NCBI RefSeq assembly: GCF_040100845.1
Contig: NZ_JAZHSH010000001.1
Coordinates: 2,402,501 to 2,466,500, forward strand
Direction: 5' to 3'
DNA: 64,000 nucleotides
Origin: Chengkuizengella sp. SCS-71B
GTDB lineage: Bacteria > Bacillota > Bacilli > Paenibacillales > KCTC-33759
Part shown: positions 53,179 through 62,078 of the stretch, in pieces
How positions within the stretch are numbered: the stretch's first letter is position 1
Layout: every line of letters starts with the position of its first letter
The notes under the pieces: generated by a model
Seen by the model: only the letters and a program-made list of their open reading frames with translations
Database searches by the model: none
What the model was told of the DNA's origin: nothing
Position numbers and translations under genes: made by a program

Positions 53179-53631
53179 TTAAGATTTAAATCCTGTATGA
53201 CCAAAACCACCAGATCCTCGTTCCGTAACCGTAAGTTCATCAACCTGAATGAGTTCAACATCTGGAATTGCTTGAAAAACCAATTGAGCTATTCGATCCT
53301 TGGGCTGAATGATGAATTCTTCTTTACTATGATTTATAAGTAAAACTTTTATTTCACCTCGGTAGTCTGCATCAATAGTCCCTGGAGAATTCAAAACTGT
53401 AATTCCATGTTTGAAAGCTAGTCCGCTTCTAGGTCGCACCTGTGCTTCTAAGTTATTCGGCATGCTAATTGCAATACCAGATGACACTAATATACTTTCT
53501 CCTGGTTGCAAAGCTAATGGAGAGGTAATTGCTGCAATTAAATCATAACCGCTTGCTGAGGTTGTCATTTTTTTTGGTAAATCAAACTCAATTTCTGTAG
53601 ACACTTTTTTTATTTGCACATTATATGACAA
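53179..53631 (-). CDS. dut: dUTP diphosphatase
   Basis: 150 residues, trimeric dUTPase. Motifs 1-5 are present: SGYDLIA, RPRSGLA, NSPGTIDADYRGE, RIAQLVF and the C-terminal RGSGGFGHTGF arm. The frame extends 34 codons further, but AGGAGGGATCGCC precedes TTG at 53631, giving MSYNVQIKKV. The start overlaps the 3' end of mlpA by 11 bp. The ymxH gene that B. subtilis has at this place is not seen. Confidence 0.93.
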   Translation of the reverse strand: MSYNVQIKKVSTEIEFDLPKKMTTSASGYDLIAAITSPLALQPGESILVSSGIAISMPNNLEAQVRPRSGLAFKHGITVLNSPGTIDADYRGEIKVLLINHSKEEFIIQPKDRIAQLVFQAIPDVELIQVDELTVTERGSGGFGHTGFKS

Positions 53632-54874
53632 GGCGATCCCTCCTAAATTGTTTAACCACATCTTCCTTTTGACCAACCATTGCCATTGCAAATGGTGTAC
53701 TAAACATTTTACTGAGCAAATTTTTAACATCATCAGTAGTGACAGATTCTATTTTATTAATAATTTCATCTAAAGACAGATGTTTTCTCATCATTAATTC
53801 ATTTTTTCCAAGTCTATTCATTCTACTACTTGTACTCTCTAAACTTAAAATTAAACTACCCTTTAATTGCTCTTTACTTTTTTTAAGTTGTTCAGCTGAC
53901 ATACCTTGAAGAAGAATGACCTCCAATGTTTCCATAGTAACATCTAATACCGATTTTGTTTGTTTCGGTGCAGTTCCCATATAAATCGTAAACAGCCCAC
54001 TATCTTCAAATGCACTATGGTATGAATAAATAGAATATGCAAGGCCTCTATTTTCTCTAATTTCCTGAAATAGTCTGGAGCTCATGCCCCCGCCTATATA
54101 ATTATTTAGCAATGTCATAGTAAATAATTGTTGATCTTTTAAAGAACAACCTTGTAGAGTTAAACAAATATGATTTTGTTCAGTATCTTTATAATGATAT
54201 AATTGCTCAGATTCAAATGTAGGAGGAATAGGACTTGGAGATTGTCCTTGACCTGAAAATCCTCCAAAATATCTTTCTATTTTCTCCAAAATGAAATCAT
54301 CAATATTTCCAGCTACACTGATCACAGTATTATTAATATGATAATGACTGTTCATATATCGTTGTAAATCTTCACTATGTAAATTTTCCAGTATACTTTC
54401 CGTCCCTAATATCGGGTACGCAAGTGGATGATTTTTATAAGCAGCCGTCGTCACTAAATCGTGGACTAGTTCATCTGGAGTATCATCATACATCGAAATT
54501 TCCTCATAGATTACATTTTTCTCTTTCATTAATTCGTTTGGATCCATAGTAGAATTTAAAAACATACTTGAGAGCACTTCTAAAGCTATATCTAAATGTT
54601 CATCTAACACTTTAGTGTAATAACATGTATATTCTTTTGAAGTAAATGCATTAACATTTCCACCAATACTATCAAATGCATCGGCAATTTCTGCAGCTGA
54701 ATATTTATCTGTTCCTTTAAACAACATATGTTCAATAAAATGAGAGATACCGTTATTTTCAAATCCTTCATTTCTAGAACCTGTTTTAACCCAAATACCA
54801 AAAGAAACAGATCTGCATGCTGGTATTTTTTCAGTAATCACACGCAAACCGTTTTTTAAGTGATGTTTTTTCAC
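53621..54874 (-). CDS. mlpA: M16-family processing peptidase (MlpA/YmxG)
   Basis: 417 residues. Zinc motif HFIEH in GISHFIEHMLFKGT with the distal glutamate in EEISMYDDTPDE context. Resembles the beta subunit of mitochondrial processing peptidase; in B. subtilis MlpA is implicated in repression of extracellular protease genes. GTG at 54874 is 7 nt after TAGGAGG; the longer ATG frame has no site. Confidence 0.9.
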   Translation of the reverse strand: MKKHHLKNGLRVITEKIPACRSVSFGIWVKTGSRNEGFENNGISHFIEHMLFKGTDKYSAAEIADAFDSIGGNVNAFTSKEYTCYYTKVLDEHLDIALEVLSSMFLNSTMDPNELMKEKNVIYEEISMYDDTPDELVHDLVTTAAYKNHPLAYPILGTESILENLHSEDLQRYMNSHYHINNTVISVAGNIDDFILEKIERYFGGFSGQGQSPSPIPPTFESEQLYHYKDTEQNHICLTLQGCSLKDQQLFTMTLLNNYIGGGMSSRLFQEIRENRGLAYSIYSYHSAFEDSGLFTIYMGTAPKQTKSVLDVTMETLEVILLQGMSAEQLKKSKEQLKGSLILSLESTSSRMNRLGKNELMMRKHLSLDEIINKIESVTTDDVKNLLSKMFSTPFAMAMVGQKEDVVKQFRRDRLVI

Positions 54875-54939
54875 TATATTGCCTCCTACTACCCCATTAA
54901 AAATCAGTATTTCGAACAAAAGGTCGTTTATTCATTCTA

Positions 54940-55929
54940 TCAAAAATTAAAATTGGTCTCAACTTCATTGATTCTTCTAGAGGAAATTAATTCAGATACT
55001 GTACCTATGATATAACCCTCTTTTTTAATCACTTTAATCATCTCCGGTAGAGCTTTACTAGAAGATTCAGTAGGATGCATAAGAATAAGTGCCCCTGGTT
55101 CCAATCTAGAAGATATTTTTTTTATAATATAATCTGGACTAGGATTTTTCCAATCAATTGTATCGATGGTCCAATGGATTGTTTTCATATTTAGTTCATT
55201 TGCTAAGAGTACGGTCTCTTGATCCCAATCTCCAGAAGGTGGGGCAAATAACTTGTTATCTACGTTAAAGTGTTTCTTTAATAAAACTTGTGTTTTTGAC
55301 ATTTCATCTACAGCTTCTTTTCGATTTAAGTTGCTCATATTCTTATGAGAATAAGCATGGTTAGATAATTCATGTCCCAACTCTGCAATCTGTCTTGCAA
55401 CTTCTATATTATTATTGATCCATTGACCATCTAAAAAAAATGTTGAATGAATATTTTCATTTTCTAACGTTTTTAGAATTGAAGGTATGTATTCTGTTCC
55501 CCAAGAAACGTTAACCATAATTGAAACCATTTTTTTGTTAGGGTTTCCTTTAAAAATAGCATTTGGTTCTAAATCTTCAAGCTGAATTTTTGGTTCAACT
55601 TCATTATATACAAATGGTATTTGATTATTGTTTAATTTTTTGGCTAAATAATAGGTTTTTTCTATGTTTACCTCTCTTCCATTGTATCCAGGAATCGCTT
55701 TCCAAACACGATCAATTCTAGCATCAATGGGTTCAATGTAATTCGTTTCTGCAGCTTCTTTTATTTTTTCTAATAACAAATCATTTGAGTTTTGAGCTTG
55801 ATACACTGAAAGAGAGTGTTGATTTTCTTTCACACTTTGAATGTAATCATTTAAAGCGCTAGATTGATTCAAAAGCCAAAACAAAATGAAAAATAAAGAA
55901 ATGGTTATCCAACCTCTTTTTATTTGCAT
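54940..55929 (-). CDS. ylxY: Polysaccharide deacetylase family protein (YlxY)
   Basis: 329 residues with an N-terminal signal/anchor helix (about 8-26). NodB-homology domain from about 145: STFFLDGQW, the metal site H-x3-H in HELSNHAYSH, APPSGDWD and LILMHPTESS. The first motif reads MVNVSWGTEY instead of the usual TFDDG, so the catalytic Asp pair is replaced and activity may be lost, as also reported for some YlxY-type members. Located before mlpA, as in Bacillus. Confidence 0.86.
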   Translation of the reverse strand: MQIKRGWITISLFFILFWLLNQSSALNDYIQSVKENQHSLSVYQAQNSNDLLLEKIKEAAETNYIEPIDARIDRVWKAIPGYNGREVNIEKTYYLAKKLNNNQIPFVYNEVEPKIQLEDLEPNAIFKGNPNKKMVSIMVNVSWGTEYIPSILKTLENENIHSTFFLDGQWINNNIEVARQIAELGHELSNHAYSHKNMSNLNRKEAVDEMSKTQVLLKKHFNVDNKLFAPPSGDWDQETVLLANELNMKTIHWTIDTIDWKNPSPDYIIKKISSRLEPGALILMHPTESSSKALPEMIKVIKKEGYIIGTVSELISSRRINEVETNFNF

Positions 55930-56013
55930 TCATTAAACCCCTTTTTGTACAATCTTTGTCCTATCTTATGAAATTCTATATAAAAAAAGTACATATAAAG
56001 GATTTTGTAAATA

Positions 56014-56043
56014 CAAAAAAAGAGACAGAACAATTCTGACTCT
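56014..56043 (-). terminator. Intrinsic terminator downstream of pnp
   Basis: AGAGtCAGAA / TTCTGtCTCT with seven Ts on the minus strand, 22 bp after the pnp stop. Confidence 0.9.
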
Positions 56044-56064
56044 TCACTCTTATAATGAATTAAA

Positions 56065-58161
56065 TTACGATTTATTGTCTGAAACTAACGTTGCCTTGCG
56101 AGAAAGATTGATACGTCCCTGTTGGTCAATTTCAGTCACTTTAACAGTGATACTTTCACCCATCTTCACAACATCTTCAACCTTAGCAACTCGTTCTGTA
56201 GACAATTGAGAAATGTGAACCAACCCTTCTTTACCTGGCAATACTTCCACAAACGCGCCAAACTTTTCAATTCGTTTGACTTTACCTAAGTATGTCTCTC
56301 CAACTTCAACCTCTTTAACAATATTTTCAATCGTTTGTCTAGCTTTGTCATTCATTTCTTCATTAACAGATGAAATAAAAATACGGCCATCTTGCTCAAT
56401 ATCTATTTTCACACCAGTATCTTCAATAATTTTATTGATGATTTTTCCACCCGCTCCAATAACATCACGGATTTTATCGGGATTAATGTTTAAAGTTAGT
56501 ATTTTAGGTGCATACTGTGATAGCTTTTGATTTGGTTCTTGGATCGTCTCCAGCATTTTGTCTAAAATAAACATTCTACCCTCAGTAGCTTGAGTTAATG
56601 CTTGTGTTAATATTTCACGATTGATTCCTTCAATTTTAATGTCCATTTGAATAGCAGTCATACCGTTTCTGGTTCCTGCTACTTTAAAGTCCATATCTCC
56701 AAGATGATCTTCCATTCCTTGAATATCTGTTAAAATTGATATATGATCCTGATCTTTAATCAGACCCATCGCAATTCCAGCAACCGGGGCTTTAATTGGA
56801 ACTCCTGCATCCATCATAGCCAAGGTACTTGCACAGATGCTTGCTTGTGATGATGATCCATTAGACTCAAGAACTTCAGATACTAATCGTATTGTATAAG
56901 GAAAATCAGTCTCAGGTGGAATGACTTTTTCCAATGCTCTTTCCCCTAGCGCTCCATGTCCAATTTCTCGTCTACCTGGTGGTCTTAAAGGTCTTGCTTC
57001 CCCAACACTAAATGGCGGAAAGTTATAATGGTGCATAAATCTTTTAGATTCTTCAAGATCAATTCCGTCTAAAATTTGTACATCTCCGAGCGCACCTAGC
57101 GTGCATATACTTAATGCTTGTGTTTGTCCTCTTGTAAATAAACCTGAACCGTGAGTACGCGGTAAGATGTTGGTATCTGTTTCAATGGGGCGAATCTCAT
57201 CTAGAGCTCTTCCATCAGGTCTTATTTTGTCATGTGTAATTAATCTTCTGACTTCTTCTTTCACGATAGTGCCCAGTGTTTCTTTAACATCTTTTATTAA
57301 ATCAGGTTCCTCTTCATAAGTGGTTGTAAAATGTTCAATTGCATCGTTTTTAACTAGATCTATTGCATCTTGGCGAGCATGTTTCTCATGAACTTGTACA
57401 GCTTCAATCAAACGTTTTGATGCAAAGTCACGAGTAGCTTGATTCACCTCTTCATTTACACTATGTAGTTCTACTTCCATTTTAGGCTTACCGGCAATTT
57501 CAATATACTTTTCTTGTACAGCTACAATTTTTTTGATCTCTTCATGGCCAAACATGATCGCTTCTAATATTATATCTTCGGGAACTTCGTCTGCTTCTCC
57601 CTCAACCATCATAATGGCATCATTTGTACCAGCTACAACTAAATATAAATCACTTTCCTCAATTTGAGCTCTGTCAGGGTTAATGACAAATTCTCCTTTA
57701 ATCCTGCCAATTACAACCCCTCCAATTGGTCCGTTAAAAGGAATATCTGAAATGCTCAAAGCTGCTGAAGTACCGATCATGGCAGTAATCTCAGGGGAGA
57801 AATTCTGATCCACACTCATGACCAAGTTCATAATTTGTACTTCATTTCTAAATCCCTCGGCAAAGAGTGGTCTGATAGCTCTATCCGTCAATCTACTAGC
57901 TAAAATCGCTTTTTCACTTGGACGGCCTTCTCTTTTAATAAAACCTCCTGGGATTTTACCAACTGCATATAACCTTTCTTCATAATTCACTGTTAGTGGG
58001 AAGAAATCTAAGTTACTTGCTTCACTAGAGGCAGTGACGGTACATAATACAACTGTATCTCCATAACTTACCTTTACAGCAGCATTAGCCTGTTTGGCCA
58101 AAACGCCTGTCTCTAATGTCAGTTTTTCACCATTAATTTCCATATCTATTGTTTTTTTCAT
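56065..58161 (-). CDS. pnp: Polyribonucleotide nucleotidyltransferase
   Basis: 698 residues: two RNase PH domains, an all-alpha linker, a KH domain ([14 protein letters not shown]) and an S1 domain ([30 protein letters not shown]). Catalytic region [14 protein letters not shown] present. Phosphorolytic 3'-5' exonuclease and the main exosome-type enzyme of Bacilli. ATG at 58161 follows AAGGAGGG; the upstream extension is not used. Downstream of rpsO with a terminator between. Confidence 0.96.
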   Translation of the reverse strand: MKKTIDMEINGEKLTLETGVLAKQANAAVKVSYGDTVVLCTVTASSEASNLDFFPLTVNYEERLYAVGKIPGGFIKREGRPSEKAILASRLTDRAIRPLFAEGFRNEVQIMNLVMSVDQNFSPEITAMIGTSAALSISDIPFNGPIGGVVIGRIKGEFVINPDRAQIEESDLYLVVAGTNDAIMMVEGEADEVPEDIILEAIMFGHEEIKKIVAVQEKYIEIAGKPKMEVELHSVNEEVNQATRDFASKRLIEAVQVHEKHARQDAIDLVKNDAIEHFTTTYEEEPDLIKDVKETLGTIVKEEVRRLITHDKIRPDGRALDEIRPIETDTNILPRTHGSGLFTRGQTQALSICTLGALGDVQILDGIDLEESKRFMHHYNFPPFSVGEARPLRPPGRREIGHGALGERALEKVIPPETDFPYTIRLVSEVLESNGSSSQASICASTLAMMDAGVPIKAPVAGIAMGLIKDQDHISILTDIQGMEDHLGDMDFKVAGTRNGMTAIQMDIKIEGINREILTQALTQATEGRMFILDKMLETIQEPNQKLSQYAPKILTLNINPDKIRDVIGAGGKIINKIIEDTGVKIDIEQDGRIFISSVNEEMNDKARQTIENIVKEVEVGETYLGKVKRIEKFGAFVEVLPGKEGLVHISQLSTERVAKVEDVVKMGESITVKVTEIDQQGRINLSRKATLVSDNKS

Positions 58162-58293
58162 ATTGTCCCTCCTTAGTATGTATAATAGTCCTTCAAAATT
58201 CATTCTTCATAAATGTTATTATTTCCTTCTTTTTTAATTAAATATCTATTTGATCGAAATTTAAATAAAAATTGTAAAAATGTCATTCATAAG

Positions 58294-58364
58294 TTAAAAA
58301 AAGCAACCTCATTGTTCACAGTTAGCTCAATTTAGCCAAAGGATGAACAACCGGTTGCTTTTTA
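58294..58364 (-). terminator. Intrinsic terminator downstream of rpsO
   Basis: AAAAAGCAACC ... GGTTGCTTTTTT with an inner GTTCA/TGAAC stem on the minus strand; starts 6 bp after the rpsO stop. Confidence 0.85.
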
Positions 58365-58369
58365 CTTTA

Positions 58370-58639
58370 TTATCTACGTAATCCTAGTTTTTCAATAAGC
58401 GTACTGTAGCGTTTTACATCATTTTTCTTTAAATATGCTAATAAACTACGTCGTTGACCAACCATTTTCAACAATCCACGACGTGAATGATGATCTTTTT
58501 TATGTGTACGTAAGTGATCTGTCAGATTGTTAATGTTCTCAGTTAGGATAGCAATTTGTACTTCTGGTGATCCTGTATCTGTTTCATGAACTTTAAACTC
58601 TTGAATGATTTCTGTTTTACGTTCTGCTGTAAGTGCCAT
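58370..58639 (-). CDS. rpsO: 30S ribosomal protein uS15
   Basis: 89 residues, full-length and typical: [46 protein letters not shown] and the terminal GLRR. Binds the central domain of 16S rRNA. ATG after AAAGGAGGTG; the in-frame extension upstream is not used. Confidence 0.98.
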   Translation of the reverse strand: MALTAERKTEIIQEFKVHETDTGSPEVQIAILTENINNLTDHLRTHKKDHHSRRGLLKMVGQRRSLLAYLKKNDVKRYSTLIEKLGLRR

Positions 58640-58830
58640 CCGTTTCACCTCCTTTTTAAATGAAATCGCCAATAGCCCAGAATTCGCTGGTGAAAACGGT
58701 ATTCCATGCTATGGTTCATATGGTGTAAGAAAAATGTATTCATTCTCCAGCACCGTTGATAGTATATCACAACTGATTTATGAAAGCAAAGAAATATAAA
58801 ATCTTTAAATGTGACTTTTTGAACAACCTC

Positions 58831-59790
58831 TTAAAGATTAATATCACTTTTTAGAGTGTATTGTTTAGCTTTTTTAACATCCTCATTAATTTGTTCAACT
58901 AAGGCTTCTACAGATTGAAATTTCTTTTCTTCTCTTAAGTAAGATAAAAATTCAACCTTTATATCTTCACCATAAATATCCTCAGAGAAGTCAAATATGT
59001 GGGCCTCTAATGTAGGTGTAATATTTTCTTCATAAAATGTTGGTTTTACTCCGATATTTAGTACCCCTGTGTAGACCTTATCGTTTAATGTTAATTTCAC
59101 GACGTAAACACCTTTTTTGGGAAGTACAAAAGGTTCGGTCACCTCAATGTTAGCGGTAGGAAAACCGATTGTTCTTCCTCTACCATCCCCATGTACAACG
59201 GTTCCGGTTATAAAATAGTCGCGCCCTGTAAATTGCCTAATACAATCCACATTTCCCAAATGCAATTGTTCTCTAATCAGAGTACTGCTTACTTTTTCAC
59301 CATTCAGGTTGTAAGGTTCAACAATGTTCACATTGATTCTATCATCACAGATTTGTTTTAATGTTTCGACTGTCCCACTTCCTAGGTAGCCAAATGTAAA
59401 ATCAAACCCTACAACGATAGTATGTAATTTTAGCGGGAATAAAAACTTATTCACGAAATCATCAGTGCTTACTCTAGAAAATTCTTTATCAAAATGTACG
59501 ATATAAACATAGTCTAAATCTAAGCTTTCAAGAAGCTCCATCTTTTTTTGTAGTGGAACAAGATACCTTGAATATTTAGATTGACCTAATACTTCTCTAG
59601 GGTGGGGATTAAAAGTCATGATAGACAATGGCAATTGGTTTCTTTTCGCAATATTTCTTGCATTTTGAATCACATACTGATGCCCTAAATGTATACCATC
59701 AAAATCACCGATCGCTAAAACCTGCTCTATATCAGGCAGATTTGGGATTGGAAACTGTAAAGGATAAGATAAATGGATAATTTTCATCAT
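58831..59790 (-). CDS. ribF: Bifunctional riboflavin kinase / FAD synthetase
   Basis: 319 residues. N-terminal nucleotidyltransferase with GDFDGIHLGHQ (HxGH-type motif) and GFDFTFGYLGSG; C-terminal flavokinase with GDGRGRTIGFPTANIEV and GVLNIGVKPTF. Converts riboflavin to FMN and FAD. Two adjacent ATGs follow TAGGTGAAC. Fifth gene of the infB-rbfA-nrnA-truB-ribF series. Confidence 0.95.
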   Translation of the reverse strand: MMKIIHLSYPLQFPIPNLPDIEQVLAIGDFDGIHLGHQYVIQNARNIAKRNQLPLSIMTFNPHPREVLGQSKYSRYLVPLQKKMELLESLDLDYVYIVHFDKEFSRVSTDDFVNKFLFPLKLHTIVVGFDFTFGYLGSGTVETLKQICDDRINVNIVEPYNLNGEKVSSTLIREQLHLGNVDCIRQFTGRDYFITGTVVHGDGRGRTIGFPTANIEVTEPFVLPKKGVYVVKLTLNDKVYTGVLNIGVKPTFYEENITPTLEAHIFDFSEDIYGEDIKVEFLSYLREEKKFQSVEALVEQINEDVKKAKQYTLKSDINL

Positions 59791-59817
59791 TGTTCACCTA
59801 CATTAAATTAACGATCT

Positions 59818-60741
59818 TTAAGATTGATTATTTAAAAACAGCTTGTTTGGAATGACCATTTGATTGATGTGGTCTAATTTATAAATTCCAATAAATACAT
59901 TGTTCTCTGAATAGAGCCGAATAAGGTCTATTGTTGATTCAGGTCTGAACTTTAAATCTGAAAAATTTAACTTTTTTCCAAATCGTGCGTTTTGTAATTG
60001 TGTCTCTTTTATAATAAAGCTAGGAAAATGGTGAATGGATTGATCGATTGATATTAATTTATGATTTAGTGCATTGTCATCAACCAATTTTTGAATTTCA
60101 TCTATGGATAAACATTGGTTAATGTCAATATTTCCAGTTGCAGTTCGAACTAAAGAAAGCATTGTAGCTGGAAGATTTAACTCCCTTCCTATATCTACAC
60201 ATAATGTTCTAATATATGTTCCTTTGGAACACAACACTCTAAACTTAATTTCTGGATGTTGCAAATCCAAATTAAAGTCAAGCAAATCGATCTTATGTAT
60301 CGTAACCGCCCTAGGTTTCCTTTCGACTTCTTCACCTTTTCTAGCTAATTCATATAACTTTTTCCCATTTATTTTCACCGCAGAAAACATCGGAGGTATT
60401 TGTTGAATATCTCCAATGAAGGAAAGCATCGTATTTTCAATTTGGTCTTTAGTAACATTCACTTGTCCTAATTGTTTTATCACATTACCTGTCATGTCTT
60501 CAGTATCTGTTGAAATTCCTAATTTCAAGATTACTTCGTACTCTTTAGGTAAGAGCTGAATATACTCAACAACCCTGGTAGCCTTTCCAATGCATAAAGG
60601 TAAAACTCCAGTAACTTCCGGATCCAGCGTACCTGTATGACCAATTCTTTTTATTTTTAAAATTCCCCTTACTTTTGCAACAACATCATGTGATGTCCAA
60701 CCCTTTGGTTTTAAAACAGGTAAAATCCCTTCAACATTCAT
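59818..60741 (-). CDS. truB: tRNA pseudouridine(55) synthase
   Basis: 307 residues. Catalytic Asp is in GHTGTLDPEVTGVLPL; KPKGWTSHDVVAKVR, YEVILKLGISTDTEDMTG and SKGTYIRTL are the other TruB motifs. Makes pseudouridine 55 in the T-loop of tRNAs. The ATG overlaps the nrnA stop by 4 bp. Confidence 0.95.
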   Translation of the reverse strand: MNVEGILPVLKPKGWTSHDVVAKVRGILKIKRIGHTGTLDPEVTGVLPLCIGKATRVVEYIQLLPKEYEVILKLGISTDTEDMTGNVIKQLGQVNVTKDQIENTMLSFIGDIQQIPPMFSAVKINGKKLYELARKGEEVERKPRAVTIHKIDLLDFNLDLQHPEIKFRVLCSKGTYIRTLCVDIGRELNLPATMLSLVRTATGNIDINQCLSIDEIQKLVDDNALNHKLISIDQSIHHFPSFIIKETQLQNARFGKKLNFSDLKFRPESTIDLIRLYSENNVFIGIYKLDHINQMVIPNKLFLNNQS

Positions 60742-61724
60742 GAAATTTTTTTCTCCAACTCTTTTATTACATTTTTAATCACAGTGTCTATCTGTCCTTC
60801 AATTAATGCACCAGAAGCTAATATATGTCCGCCCCCATTAAAAAATTGAGCGACTTCTGCTACATTTACTTTACCAGCTGAACGAAAACTTACCTTCACT
60901 TGATTTTCATTGACTTGTTTAAATAATACTCCAACCTCAACGCCATAAATATTTCTTGGAATATTTATAAGTCCCTCAAAATCATTTGAAGAAGCGTTGG
61001 TATGTTTTATATCTTCTAATGTGACAGTCATCCAAGCAATTTGTTTATTCTTAGCAAAACTTAAAGTAGAAAGTGATTTTTCCAAAAGAGCAAGATGTGA
61101 AAGGGTGAACTTTTCTAACAATTCATCAGCAAAATGATTAGCATTAACACCTAGTTCTAATAATTTGGATGCCAATTTCATTACTTTTGATGTCGTATTA
61201 GAATATCTGAAACCTCCCGTATCTGTAAGCAATCCTGTGTACACACATTCTGAGAGTTCTTTAGTCCAAGGAATGTTAAGGAAATCAATAATATCATTTA
61301 AAACTTCAGTTGTTGAAGCTGAAGTTTCCTGAATAAAATTAAGAGTTCCAAAACCATCATTTGTCGGATGATGGTCAATGTTTAAAATTTGAACATCATC
61401 CGAAAATGCTTGAGTTACTTTCCCCATTCTTGCAAAATCAGCACAATCAACAGAAATAACATACTTATAAGTTTGATTTAATTTCTTTGATGAGTATTGT
61501 TGTATTTGTTTTGCGCCTTGTAATAAGTGAAATTTTTTAGGAATTTCATTTTCATTCAACATAACAAACTTCTTTTTTAAATGCTGCAAAATCAATCCCA
61601 TTGCACAAGTTGAGCTAATCGCATCCCCGTCTGGTTGAACATGGGATACAACTAAAAAATCATCATGATTTTGTAAAAAACTCTTTATATCCAATAATAC
61701 ATCTTCAGCTAGAAGAGAACTCAT
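60738..61724 (-). CDS. nrnA: DHH-family bifunctional oligoribonuclease / pAp phosphatase NrnA
   Basis: 328 residues. Metal motifs [23 protein letters not shown] and NIDHHPTN (the DHH motif) and the DHHA1 domain with [12 protein letters not shown]. Degrades nano-RNAs and pAp in B. subtilis. Conserved between rbfA and truB in Firmicutes. The ATG overlaps the rbfA stop as ATGA. Confidence 0.93.
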   Translation of the reverse strand: MSSLLAEDVLLDIKSFLQNHDDFLVVSHVQPDGDAISSTCAMGLILQHLKKKFVMLNENEIPKKFHLLQGAKQIQQYSSKKLNQTYKYVISVDCADFARMGKVTQAFSDDVQILNIDHHPTNDGFGTLNFIQETSASTTEVLNDIIDFLNIPWTKELSECVYTGLLTDTGGFRYSNTTSKVMKLASKLLELGVNANHFADELLEKFTLSHLALLEKSLSTLSFAKNKQIAWMTVTLEDIKHTNASSNDFEGLINIPRNIYGVEVGVLFKQVNENQVKVSFRSAGKVNVAEVAQFFNGGGHILASGALIEGQIDTVIKNVIKELEKKIS

Positions 61725-62074
61725 ATATTAGCATCCTTATTCATATCTCTTAACATTTCTTCTATACGGTTGCCGTATTCTATAGAAGAGTCGATTTTGA
61801 AAATCAATTCAGGTATATGTCTAAGTCGAATTCTTTTCCCTAATTCAGAACGAATATATCCACTCGCTTTAGATAAACCCTGTAAAGAATCATTTTTTTC
61901 CTTTTCACTGCCAAAAATACTTAAATACACTTTTGCTTGGGATAAATCATTAGTTACTTCCACACCAGTAACTGTAACAAAACCAACTCTCGGATCTTTA
62001 ATATCAGTTTGGAGAATTAAACTAAGCTCTTTTTTGATCTGTTCTCCAATTCGACCTACTCTTATTTTGGCCAT
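61721..62074 (-). CDS. rbfA: Ribosome-binding factor A
   Basis: 117 residues; KH-like 16S rRNA maturation factor. [18 protein letters not shown] and the [24 protein letters not shown]-type C-terminal segment are diagnostic. ATG preceded by GAGAGGTGATC, 4 bp after the infB stop. Confidence 0.95.
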   Translation of the reverse strand: MAKIRVGRIGEQIKKELSLILQTDIKDPRVGFVTVTGVEVTNDLSQAKVYLSIFGSEKEKNDSLQGLSKASGYIRSELGKRIRLRHIPELIFKIDSSIEYGNRIEEMLRDMNKDANI

Positions 62075-62078
62075 GTGA

